DNA of 64,000 nt from Chlamydiota bacterium (GTDB lineage: Bacteria; Chlamydiota; Chlamydiia; Chlamydiales; Rhabdochlamydiaceae): the NCBI GenBank assembly GCA_013288895.1, contig JABDAY010000003.1:1-64000 (forward strand), read 5' to 3'. Each line of letters opens with the position of its first letter. Positions within the stretch are counted from its first letter, which is position 1. This document shows, piece after piece, positions 1 to 9,000 of this stretch. The translations under genes were made by a program, and so were the position numbers. The notes beneath the pieces were generated by a model, which made no database searches, was not told the DNA's origin, and saw only the letters and a program-made list of their open reading frames with translations.

Positions 1-786
1 ACTCGGAACAAGCCCTGTATACTTGTACAATTGTCTTTCATTTTTAAAGTGCAATGTATCTTCAAGCTCATTAGCTAGCACGCGAGCTGATGTTGGTCCA
101 ATCGCAGGAGAGCTTCGATATACCCTTTCTAAGGCTTCGTCATTCTTAGCTTGTTCAGCTAATTGTTTATTGATCTCCTTAATTTTTTTATCCATTTCGA
201 GCCAGAGATCTATATATTGATCGATCGCATATTTAAGACCTTCGCAGAGAGGAAGCTCCTTTAGAGACTTAGCCCATTTTATTGACACTTTTCGTTTATC
301 ATCCGCTCTAATTAAACCATGTTGATATAGTTGGGCCTTTAGTTGACAAGCAAGACGAGTACGTTGTCTTACAAAGGTTTCTCTAAGCCTTGTTACTGCT
401 CTTTTATCTTCCCGTTCTAGTGAGGGTACATGTATTCCTGTTAACCTTCCCTGCGATAGATGAGTTGCTATTTTTAAGGCGTCTCTTTTATCAGTCTTCA
501 CTCGGTCTCCAACAGCAGTCTCTATTCCCGCCGCATTGACAACGATATTTTTAAAACCTTCGGTTTCTAAACATCGATGCAAATGAAAACCGCTGAATCC
601 AGCTTCATAAGCACTTTCAATCTGAGCTCCAACAAAATATTTTTTACAGTATGTTACTAGCCTTGCAGGCTCTGCTTGTAAAGTATCTCTTTTTACGATT
701 TGTCCCTCGCAGATTGCAACAACGGCATAAGTCTTTTTGTGTACATCTATTCCTAAATAAATAGTTTTTCCTGTATAGTTTCTCAT
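1..786 (-). mobile_element. IS110-family transposase, 3' part truncated by window edge (not in the ORF track)
   Basis: Reverse-strand reading from ATG at 786 gives MRNYTGKTIYLGIDVHKKTYAVVAICEGQIVKRDTLQAEPARLVTYCKKYFVGAQIESAYEAGFSGFHLHRCLETEGFKNIVVNAAGIETAVGDRVKTDKRDALKIA..., with the DEDD-type N-terminus, VKTDKRDA motif and a downstream SSPAIGPTSARVL segment; open to the window edge. Confidence 0.88.
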
Positions 787-788
787 AA

Positions 789-843
789 GCGAACCTCCTT
801 TTTTTGTTGTTTCGCTAACAATCTAAATAATCGGAGTGTTCGC
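789..843 (-). promoter_or_regulatory. Possible hairpin sequestering the transposase Shine-Dalgarno
   Basis: On the minus strand GCGAACACTCC (833-843) can pair with GGAGGTTCGC (789-798), which contains the SD just upstream of the IS110 ATG. Confidence 0.4.
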
Positions 844-902
844 CCTTTTTCAAGGGAAAAGTCTTTTAGCCTCTGTTATGGCTTCTTAAATTCAGCATAG
901 CA

Positions 903-1001
903 ACTGCGCTACGATTTTGCTTTGCGATCTGAGGCCGCCGGCTGCTCGTAGCGCTCATCCCACTCCTGACGTCGCGGGTCCCTTTCGCGTCCTCTCGCAG
1001 A
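903..1001 (+). repeat. Left arm of a ~100 bp inverted repeat bracketing the U-box-like gene cluster
   Basis: ctgcgctacgattttgctttgcgatctgaggccgccggctgctcgtagcgctcatcccactcctgacgtcgcgggtccctttcgcgtcctctcgcaga is the near-identical reverse complement of 3792-3891. Confidence 0.88.
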
Positions 1002-1061
1002 TCATTCTTTTTGCCTGCACCCCCCCCGCCACGCATACAGACCGTTCGAATGTATACGAGG

Positions 1062-1090
1062 TTGACAATTAATACTAAAAATCGTATTTT
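1062..1090 (+). promoter_or_regulatory. Candidate sigma70-type promoter for the U-box-like cluster
   Basis: TTGACA (1062-1067), 17 nt spacer, TATTTT (1085-1090), about 30 bp upstream of the ORF at 1122. Confidence 0.4.
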
Positions 1091-1121
1091 TCCCCCTAAA
1101 AAATGAAAAGGAGGGTTTTAA

Positions 1122-1871
1122 ATGGCAGCAGCAGCAAGTCCAGCATCCGCATCTGCGGTCTCAGCTCCAAGTCCTCTTGTGAGTATGGTATCGCTAAGGC
1201 CTTGTGGGCACACAATTAATGAAAAACTAGCCAAAAGTATTTATGGAGGAACGAATGATCAAGGTCTTGTACGTGAACCTGGTCATTGTCCATTTCCGTA
1301 TTGTAAGCGGATAGTAACATCTTATTTACTTGATGCCGTATACAGCCGTGCACTAAGAGATTCGTTGGATTCGGAAGCTGGAGGAATGCAGCCAGAGGCT
1401 TCAAAGGCTATTCAAGCCGAGCAAAAAGACATCATGGGTGTTCCCTTTCCTGGCGTAAAAGCTGATTTTGCTTATCATTGGCCACCAATTCTCTCTCTTC
1501 CTAGTGCTGAAGAGGATTTCAATGATTTCAATTTTAATAGCGAGACACTCGGGTCTCTGTTTCTGGCGATGAAGATTCGATGTGATAAAAAAAACATAAT
1601 CTCCGTTACCGTTTGGCCGAGAAAAAATCAGATAGCTGCTACTATCGAGTATTTTAAAGCCATCGGATTACCTACTGACGATTACGATATTCAGATTTGG
1701 ACTGGTTTCCAGATAGACAAACAGAAAGATTTAGAAATTTTTTGTAAAGTTTTCGCTCATAACAATACAATTGTGCTTCCATCGCAACTGCAATATATAT
1801 ATATTCCACATGACCTGTACGTTGCCCATTTCATTTTAGATAAAGCCTGGAAAAAATTGAGTGTCCCGTAA
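1122..1871 (+). CDS. U-box/RING-like family protein, paralog 1 (candidate effector)
   Basis: SLRPCGHTINEKLAKSIYGG...CPFPYCKRIVTSYLLDAVYSRAL aligns to paralogs 2 and 3; Cys/His pattern PCGH...CPxxxC; RBS AGGAGG. Confidence 0.6.
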   Translation: MAAAASPASASAVSAPSPLVSMVSLRPCGHTINEKLAKSIYGGTNDQGLVREPGHCPFPYCKRIVTSYLLDAVYSRALRDSLDSEAGGMQPEASKAIQAEQKDIMGVPFPGVKADFAYHWPPILSLPSAEEDFNDFNFNSETLGSLFLAMKIRCDKKNIISVTVWPRKNQIAATIEYFKAIGLPTDDYDIQIWTGFQIDKQKDLEIFCKVFAHNNTIVLPSQLQYIYIPHDLYVAHFILDKAWKKLSVP

Positions 1872-1891
1872 AATAAAAAGGAGTGTTTTAA

Positions 1892-2593
1892 ATGGCAGTA
1901 GCGGCAAGTTCAGCATCTGTAGCCTCAGTTCCAGTAGATAATTTCATGAATATATTAACCTGTCCGGTTAATCATCAGCCTCTTGTGGACGCTGTAACAT
2001 TAGTGCCTTGTATGCACAAAATTAATGCCGGACCGGCCTTGCGTATTTTCGGAGGAGAGCTCACTATTCCTCTAAAAGGGATGAAACTCGATGGTTTTGT
2101 AAATAAATCTCAACTTTGCCCCCATTTAGGTTGTAAAAGTATAGTAACAGCTTATTATGTTGATGACGCATACAGATCTGTAGTGAAGGCTTTACTGGCT
2201 TCAAAAGACATCGTGGGTGTTCCCTTTCCTGGAAAAAGAGCTTTCTTTCAAATTATTAACGACTGTTGGGGGTTACCCGGACAAGCAATGGCGGAACTTA
2301 GTTTTGCTAGTTGTACACCCGATTCTTTGTTTGATGAGGTGATAGTTTTAGGTAAACATGATAGAAGCATTGGAATTTACATTCGCGTAGAAGCAAAACA
2401 CAGAAACGCTGTTGCAACTTACATGGAAGCGCTCGGAATACCTCTGGAGAAGTATGATAAAGTTGCGGGTCGTTTTAGGGCAGAAAGTCACAAAGATGTA
2501 AAAATGTTATTTAGAGTTTTAGATGAAAATAATGACATTCCCTCAAAATACCGTGAAGTCATTCGCTTAGTTGTAGAAGAGGGACGCTGGTAA
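1892..2593 (+). CDS. U-box/RING-like family protein, paralog 2 (most complete U-box)
   Basis: NILTCPVNHQPLVDAVTLVPCMHKINAGPALRIFGG...LCPHLGCKSIVTAYYVDDAYRSVVKALL resembles the U-box layout CPIT...DPV.L..GH......CP......N..L...I. Confidence 0.65.
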   Translation: MAVAASSASVASVPVDNFMNILTCPVNHQPLVDAVTLVPCMHKINAGPALRIFGGELTIPLKGMKLDGFVNKSQLCPHLGCKSIVTAYYVDDAYRSVVKALLASKDIVGVPFPGKRAFFQIINDCWGLPGQAMAELSFASCTPDSLFDEVIVLGKHDRSIGIYIRVEAKHRNAVATYMEALGIPLEKYDKVAGRFRAESHKDVKMLFRVLDENNDIPSKYREVIRLVVEEGRW

Positions 2594-2613
2594 TTGGTCA
2601 TAGTTTAGTACAA

Positions 2614-2858
2614 CCACGAAGTGGTGAGTTTGCCGCGAATGCGGCTACAGATGCTAGCCGTGGGTGACCAGAGGGAACCCACGGACGGTGTCATTATTAA
2701 CAGTGGAGCCGCGTGCAGCGGCGACAGAGGGGCCAAAGAGTGTCGCCGCTGTTCGCGGCTCTCGTGTGGGGATTGGCATTTTCCGTGGGTTCCCTTCGGT
2801 CACCCACGGCTATCGACTGCCATCGCTATCGCGATTTGGTAGCCGCTTTGCGGCTAAG
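2614..2858. repeat. Multi-hairpin palindromic element, copy 1 (~245 bp)
   Basis: Nested arms such as gagccgcgtgcagcggcgaca/tgtcgccgctgttcgcggctc and ccgtgggtgaccagagggaacccacgg/ccgtgggttcccttcggtcacccacgg; homologous to 39476-39718 in opposite orientation. Confidence 0.85.
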
Positions 2859-2904
2859 AAATGATAAATTTTTGTATTTAACAAAATAAAAAGGAGAGTT
2901 TTAA

Positions 2905-3600
2905 ATGGCAGCAGCAGCAAGTTCAACATCCGCATCCGTGGCCTCAGCTCCAAGTCCTACTGTGAATATGGTATCGCTAGTGCCTTGCATGCACAAAATT
3001 ACTAAAGAACTAGCCAAAAGTATTTATGGAGGAACGAATGATCAAGGTCTTGTATATAAACCTGGTCATTGTCCATTTTCACATTGTAAGCAGATAGTAA
3101 CATCTTATTTGCTAGATGCCACATACAGCCTAGCAATAAGGGCTTCGGAGGCTTCAAAGGCTGTGGAAGCAGGGGAAAAAGAGGTAGCTGCGCAAAAAAA
3201 GATGTATAGTAACCCCTATCCTTGGCCAAGAGATGAATTTAGAGCTATTACGCAGTGGGGGCTTGTGGATCCTCAACGTTTTCCTGTAGGATTATCTATT
3301 CAAAGATATCTTTGTTTTATTAGTAGAAAATACCGCGATATATGGAGGGTGCGGATTTATGGTTATGCAGATAAGAGTATTGCGGTTGTCCTAACGGTAA
3401 GCTCATTGATGAGCTCTCTTTTCGGGTACCTGAAAAGGATCGGAGTGAGTTATCAATCGAGTGGAAACGACATTATAATAGATAACATAGATAACCGAGA
3501 CAATTTAAAAATTCTATTTAGAGCTTTAACTGTAAATAATGAATTTCCAGCAGAGTGCCTTTCGCTTATTCAGTCACTTGGGCAAGAGGGTCATTGGTGA
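2905..3600 (+). CDS. U-box/RING-like family protein, paralog 3
   Basis: N-terminus nearly identical to paralog 1 (MAAAASS..SLVPCMHKITKELAKSIYGGTNDQGLVYKPGHCPFSHCKQIVTSYLLDATYS); same RBS module aaaaaggagagttttaaatg. Confidence 0.6.
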   Translation: MAAAASSTSASVASAPSPTVNMVSLVPCMHKITKELAKSIYGGTNDQGLVYKPGHCPFSHCKQIVTSYLLDATYSLAIRASEASKAVEAGEKEVAAQKKMYSNPYPWPRDEFRAITQWGLVDPQRFPVGLSIQRYLCFISRKYRDIWRVRIYGYADKSIAVVLTVSSLMSSLFGYLKRIGVSYQSSGNDIIIDNIDNRDNLKILFRALTVNNEFPAECLSLIQSLGQEGHW

Positions 3601-3791
3601 TTGTATCCACCTTTGCGGCGCCCCTCGGGGGGCGCATTATGAATAATGATCCAATTCCAGGGATTTCATCCCTGGCTATAAACCATCATCCCTAGCGGGA
3701 TAAAGATTAAATACATTTTTGTCCCATGGATTCCTAGCGGGATAAAGATTTGTCCCACGGAGAATCTTGGTTCTCTTGGAAAAAAGATGGC

Positions 3792-3891
3792 TCTGCGAGA
3801 CGACGCGAAAGGGACCCGCGACGACAGGAGCGGGATGAGCGCTACGAGCAGCCGGCGGCTTCAGATCGCAAAGCAAAATCGTAGCACAGCG
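3792..3891 (-). repeat. Right arm of the inverted repeat bracketing the U-box-like cluster
   Basis: tctgcgagacgacgcgaaagggacccgcgacgacaggagcgggatgagcgctacgagcagccggcggcttcagatcgcaaagcaaaatcgtagcacagc is the reverse complement of 903-1001 with a few mismatches. Confidence 0.88.
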
Positions 3892-4074
3892 CGCAGCGCG
3901 GGTGAAGCTGTGTAGGCACACAGCGATCCTCCGAGCACACGATTTGGCGAAGCGAGGTGAAGCTCAAGGGGGCCAGCGGGGGACACCGGACACGAAGTGC
4001 TGTGTCCCCGACATGTGTATGGTTAGCTCCATTCAAGTACAATTTTTTTCTTTTTCTCTCTCTCTTTCTCTTTC

Positions 4075-5811
4075 TTACTCTTTAACTTTAAAATCCTTAA
4101 TCTGAAGCTGGATGCTCGATTTGTTAAGGAAATTGTTGACGTAGGGGGTGAAGGCGAGATGGAGGGTGAGGTTTTTTTTGGTGAGCTGCCAGCGCCGGTC
4201 GGCCATGCCAAAGGCTATACCTTCTAGGTGTCTGTCGTTCTGCTCTAAATAGAGCTTTAAATGCAGTTTTCCGACCACTTTAGGAGGCCAGAGTTGTTTG
4301 GCATCACAATAGAGGATGGGGGCGGGATTCTCATTGCCGTAAGGCTCTAATAGACTGAGGGACTCCATGAAATCGAAGGTCAGGTCTTTAAAATTAATAT
4401 TTGCATCTAAGTGGAGCTTGGTCAGAATATCTTGTTCTTTGAGCTGTTTATCTGCAGAGGCTAGGAACCGCTTTTTAAAGGCTTCAATGTTTTCTTCTTT
4501 GATTGTAAGCCCTGCCGCAAAATCATGCCCACCGAAATTTATGAGGAGATCTGCATGCTCTTTAAGCACTGCTAAAAGGGGGAATTCACGGATCGTTCGG
4601 ATAGAGCCTTTCCCCACCCCTTGGTCGATAGCGATAACAATGGTGGGGCGATTGTATTGTTTGGTAATTCTGGCTGCAATAATGGGAATGATTCCAGGAT
4701 GCCATTTTTTGGAATGAATAATAATCGCTTTGTGTTTAAGAATTTGAGGATTATTTAATAAAAATTCTTCAATATCTACAGAATCTCTCCTTTCAATTTT
4801 TTGTCGTTCGATATTATTTAAATCGAGTTCCTTAGCTAGTTCTTCAGCTCCAACGGGATCTCTGATGAGAAGGAGATCCACCCCTTTAGTAGGATCTGCA
4901 ATTCTTCCCAAACTGTTTAATCGGGGTGCGACCTTTGATGCGATGTCTATGGTGGTAATCTCGCTAAGTTTAAGATCGCATACGGCAAAGAGTTTTATAA
5001 GTCCCATTCTTTTAGTTTTGCGCAGCTGTTTTAATCCATAGCGGACGAGGACCCTATTTTCTCTAAGCAATGATCCCATATCAGCAATTGTCCCTAATGC
5101 TACAAGATCGAGGTATTTTTTAAGGTCGATCTTTGTAGCTGAGATTTCATTTTTTGAGATAAGAGCGTTTGTGATTGCATGGGCAAGTTTAAAGGCAACT
5201 CCAACGCCGGTAATATCTCTATTAGGGTAGGTGCTGTCTAATAATTTTGGGTTTAGCGTCGCAATACAGTGAGGAAGTTTGGCTGTGGGTTCGTGGTGGT
5301 CGGTGATAATAACATCAATTTTCTTCTTTACAGCTTCTTCGATCTCTTCTGCAGAAGTGATTCCACAATCGACTGTAATGATAAGTTTACACTCATTTTT
5401 TAAGGCGTAATCCAAAGCATCTAGCATGACGCTTTGTTTTAGAGAATTGCGGTTGGGAATATAGAAAAACACGCTAGCATCGAGATAGCGTAGGAACTCT
5501 GTTAGAAGGGATGCGCCTGTGATCCCATCAACGTCGTTATCGCCATAGATGAGGATGTTTTCTTTGTTGTTTATCGCTTCAAATATTCTATTCACAGCCT
5601 TGTTCATGTCTTGAAACAGAGCTGGATCTAATAGATCGGGGAGCTTGGCGTATAAATAATCGTGTATATCATCAAGAGAATCGAATCCTCTGGATGCTAA
5701 AACTTGGGCGGTAACTGGATGAATATTAAATTCATCTATGATCTCTTTTGTCCAAGCAGCATCGATCTTGGGATATACCCAATGGGTTTCCTTGGGGGTT
5801 TGGGGTGGCAT
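4075..5811 (-). CDS. recJ: Single-stranded-DNA-specific exonuclease RecJ
   Basis: DHH motifs: IYGDNDVDGITGASLL, VDCGITS, ITDHHEP, GHDFAAGL. Confidence 0.93.
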   Translation of the reverse strand: MPPQTPKETHWVYPKIDAAWTKEIIDEFNIHPVTAQVLASRGFDSLDDIHDYLYAKLPDLLDPALFQDMNKAVNRIFEAINNKENILIYGDNDVDGITGASLLTEFLRYLDASVFFYIPNRNSLKQSVMLDALDYALKNECKLIITVDCGITSAEEIEEAVKKKIDVIITDHHEPTAKLPHCIATLNPKLLDSTYPNRDITGVGVAFKLAHAITNALISKNEISATKIDLKKYLDLVALGTIADMGSLLRENRVLVRYGLKQLRKTKRMGLIKLFAVCDLKLSEITTIDIASKVAPRLNSLGRIADPTKGVDLLLIRDPVGAEELAKELDLNNIERQKIERRDSVDIEEFLLNNPQILKHKAIIIHSKKWHPGIIPIIAARITKQYNRPTIVIAIDQGVGKGSIRTIREFPLLAVLKEHADLLINFGGHDFAAGLTIKEENIEAFKKRFLASADKQLKEQDILTKLHLDANINFKDLTFDFMESLSLLEPYGNENPAPILYCDAKQLWPPKVVGKLHLKLYLEQNDRHLEGIAFGMADRRWQLTKKNLTLHLAFTPYVNNFLNKSSIQLQIKDFKVKE

Positions 5812-5902
5812 TGTATATTTCCATGTTATTCATAAGCTTCATTAGGCATGAAAACGACAATTCAATCAAGAACTATATCCATCTTGGGAGGGAAGAGAAG
5901 AG

Positions 5903-6006
5903 CGGGCACGCACGCGGGCACGGGCACGGGCACGAAAGAAAGAAAAGCTTAAGTTCTCTTCTCTTTCCGGATTTCGTGCCCGTGCCCGTGCCCGCGTGCG
6001 TGCCCG
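5903..6006. repeat. CGGGCA-stem palindrome, copy A
   Basis: cgggcacgcacgcgggcacgggcacgggcacga ... tcgtgcccgtgcccgtgcccgcgtgcgtgcccg around an agcttaagt core; starts a few bp after the secDF stop. Confidence 0.95.
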
Positions 6007-6014
6007 ATCCCTCT

Positions 6015-9000
6015 TTAATCGAGAACGATAGGCTTGTTACTATTATTCTTTTGAAGCTGTTTCTCATAAAAGTATTGCATCAGGGGGGCTGCAATAAATA
6101 GGGATGAGAGGGTTCCGAAAATCACACCGATAGCCATGACAAGTGCAAAACCAAAGACTGTACTGCCACCGAGTGCAATAAGGGGAATGAGAACAAGGAG
6201 GGTTGTTCCAGAGGTCAATGTGGTTCGACTTAGCGTGACGTTTAGGGCATGGTTTATGATCGTGGAAAGAGAGGACTTTCTTAGAGCCTTCATATCTTCC
6301 CGGATCCTGTCAAAGACAATAATGGTGTCATTTAAGGAATATCCGACGATGGTCATCAATGCCGCAACAGTGTTTAGATCGATTTGGACGGGTACTTTTA
6401 GTGCATTAAGTATTCCCAGAACGCAAATGGTAAAGAGTACGTCATGGGCTAAGCAGATAGTTGCACTTAACGCATAAGCAAACTCAAAGCGGAAAGTGAT
6501 GTAGATTAAAATGCACAGGAGGGCGATCCCAAGTCCAATAGCTGCATTTTTCCTCATGGTATCTGAAAGCTGTCCGCTCACATCTGTCCAGTTCTTATCC
6601 AAATTTTCTAAAGAACTTGGAGCGATTTTTATTCCTGAGGATTGGAGTGCATGAATCACCCATTCGCTTTTGGAATTTCCGTTATTGGGAACTTCTTTTA
6701 TGAAAATTCTAATGTTATTCGGAGAACTAAGCTCGCGGATTTGGAAATCCTGCGGGTTAACCCTTTGTTTTATGAGCGCCTGCTCCACTTTTTCACGGTT
6801 CCCATTTTCAAGCTCGAGGGTTACTGCATAGCCCCCGGTAAAGTCCATACCGAAAATTGTGTGGCGCTGTGTGACGAGGAAAAATCCTCCTATGATAATC
6901 ACTACGCTAGTTAACATCAGAGTCTTTTTTGTATGTTTTAAGAAATTAAAAGAAGTGGGTTTAATCAAATGCATCATTTTTAATTCTTTATGGGCAGGAT
7001 TTTTGACCCATCCCGCAAAGAAGTAGTGGGTCATGAAGAGAGATGTGAACATCGAAGAGACGATACCGATGATCAGCGTGACAGCAAATCCCTTGATAGG
7101 GCCCGAATCAAAATGGAGCAAGATCACCGCTGCGATAAGGGTAGTCAGGTTGGAATCGAAAATTGCAGAAAACGCCTTTTTATATCCGGTATTAATCGCA
7201 GATGCAATTCTGCCTGAAGCTGCAAATTCCTCTTTGATCCTTTCAAAGACAAGAACGTTTGCGTCGACCGCCATCCCCATTGTTAGAATAATTCCCGCAA
7301 GGCCTGCGAGGGTCATAGCAGCCCCTAAATTTTGCAGTGTTGCCCACATGATAAGGAGGTTAAAAATGAGAGCAGTAGATGCTATGAATCCTGCAAAACG
7401 GTAATAGCTGCACATTGTAATGATTACAAGCACAAGGGCGATGAGTGTTGCTAAAATACCGAGGTTTCTCTCATGTGATCCAAGTTCTGGGCTGACATTT
7501 TTTTCAGAGAGAATATGGGGGGTGAATGTGAGCGATCCCGCTTTTAAATCAGATTCTAGCTGATTGATTTCCCGTTGCGTGAAGCTTCCTGTGATCATAG
7601 CGCTATCTCTTAAAGGGGAATCGAGTGTAGGTGCGCTAATGATAGTGCCATTTAATATGACTGCCATTCTCCATCCCTTGCCTTGGGTATACACGGCATT
7701 GGGGGTATCGGCAATTTTTTCTTTAGAAAAAGCAGTTGTCCAGGCTGAAATATCCTCTCGGGGACTCATCTTCATCCCCAGTTTTGTTGTATAAGAGCCC
7801 CTGATTCCAAACGAGAGGTAGTTCCCCTTTGAGGGATCGTATGAGGCATGAACGTTCTCCAGGTTAGCTCCCTCAAGCGCAAAATTGCGGAAAACAATCA
7901 TTAACGGATGTGTTTGTCCGTGCCAGTCAGTGAAGTTTTCCCCTCGCAGAACACTAATTTTTGACCACATGTCGTTAAATGCGCTGCTTGCGTTTGTTTC
8001 AAGGGGATTAGCGAGCCTTAGACCTTGTGAATAAAGGATTTTAGCAGCTTCGCTGCGAGGCTGCACAACTTCTCCATCCATTGAGTCGCCGTGAATTTGT
8101 TTCCATGCGATGAGATTGATCTGCTCAGGATCTTTTTTGTTAGTGATGACTGCCTCATTCCAAACATCCTGTAAGAAGCGGTTTACCGGGTCTTTAAGAC
8201 TCTCGTTAGAAAGGGAGAATTTTTCATTTGCTACATGGAAGAACATTGAGGAGGCTTTTACTAGATCTGTTGCAGATAAGCCTTGAGATCCTGGGAAATC
8301 AAGGGTGATCGTGTCCCCTTCTTGTCTGATATTGACTTCTGATACCCCCATTTTATTAACGCGTGTATAGAGTTCATTAATCCCTTCTTTGATATCCATA
8401 GGATTTTTGACAACGCGATTGTTATGGTCTCTCAGTTCGAGCTGAACAGTTTTCCCGCCGGAGAGGTCAAGTCCCCAATGGAGAACTTTACGATCGTCTC
8501 CTCGGAAATACTTAACGGTGCTTAATTTTAAGTTGCTCAGGAAGGCGCTCTTTGTGGGAGCCGGAACATCGAAATGGGAAATTCCTTTGATATCGAGCTG
8601 GGCAGATCTGTAATCGTCTCTCCATTTTAAGAGATCTTCATGGATCCGGTTGTCGATTTTATTTTCTGTCAGGATTCTTTGTTCAACATCGGTAAATTCG
8701 AGGATGGCGTAACGTTTAGTGCCGTGAACTGAAAAATCTTCTCGTGTTGCTTTTAAAATAGTTTGATAGTAGTTTTCTTGCTCAAAGATATAGTCTGAAG
8801 CATATTCTGGAGAAAACGCATAAGCGACAGCGCGGTAGCCAAAAAAACCATTGTTTTGAAGAATTTTTTGCAATTCCTGGAAGTCGGCCATAAACTGTTT
8901 CGCTTCCGTTGAGTTAGGAGCTGCTTGCATCGTTTGTAATATCTTGTCGACCCCTTTTGCAACAATGTAGATCGAGCTCATTCTAAAACCTTTTGCAGGA

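Noticed and set aside
1020-1027. Run of eight C residues near the left inverted repeat as a phase-variation tract
   Set aside because: Not within a coding region or clear promoter spacer; too short and isolated to support a switch.
2621-2864. Two overlapping ORFs of 73 and 66 aa inside the multi-hairpin element
   Set aside because: Fully inside the inverted-repeat element; no conservation with ORFs in copy 2 beyond the arm sequence.
3611-3780. Short imperfect duplication around gggataaagat...tttgtccca as a possible small mobile element
   Set aside because: Only two short degenerate copies; not enough structure to call an element.
4042-4080. Pyrimidine-rich tract at the recJ 3' end as a triplex or regulatory element
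   Set aside because: Could be ordinary low-complexity sequence at a gene end; no mirror symmetry strong enough to support it.
5903-6006. Simple Rho-independent terminator explanation for the palindromes
   Set aside because: Stems of ~35 bp without a U-tract and with conserved sequence among loci are not typical terminators, although a termination role is not excluded.
5873-6067. Short ORFs reading through the CGGGCA palindromes (e.g. GTHAGTGTGTKSG, VPVPVPACVPD, RARARARN) at 5748-6101, 25759-26007, 31291-31581, 38255-38448
   Set aside because: They are translations of the hairpin arms in various frames with no independent coding signal; they only show that long stems stay open in several frames.
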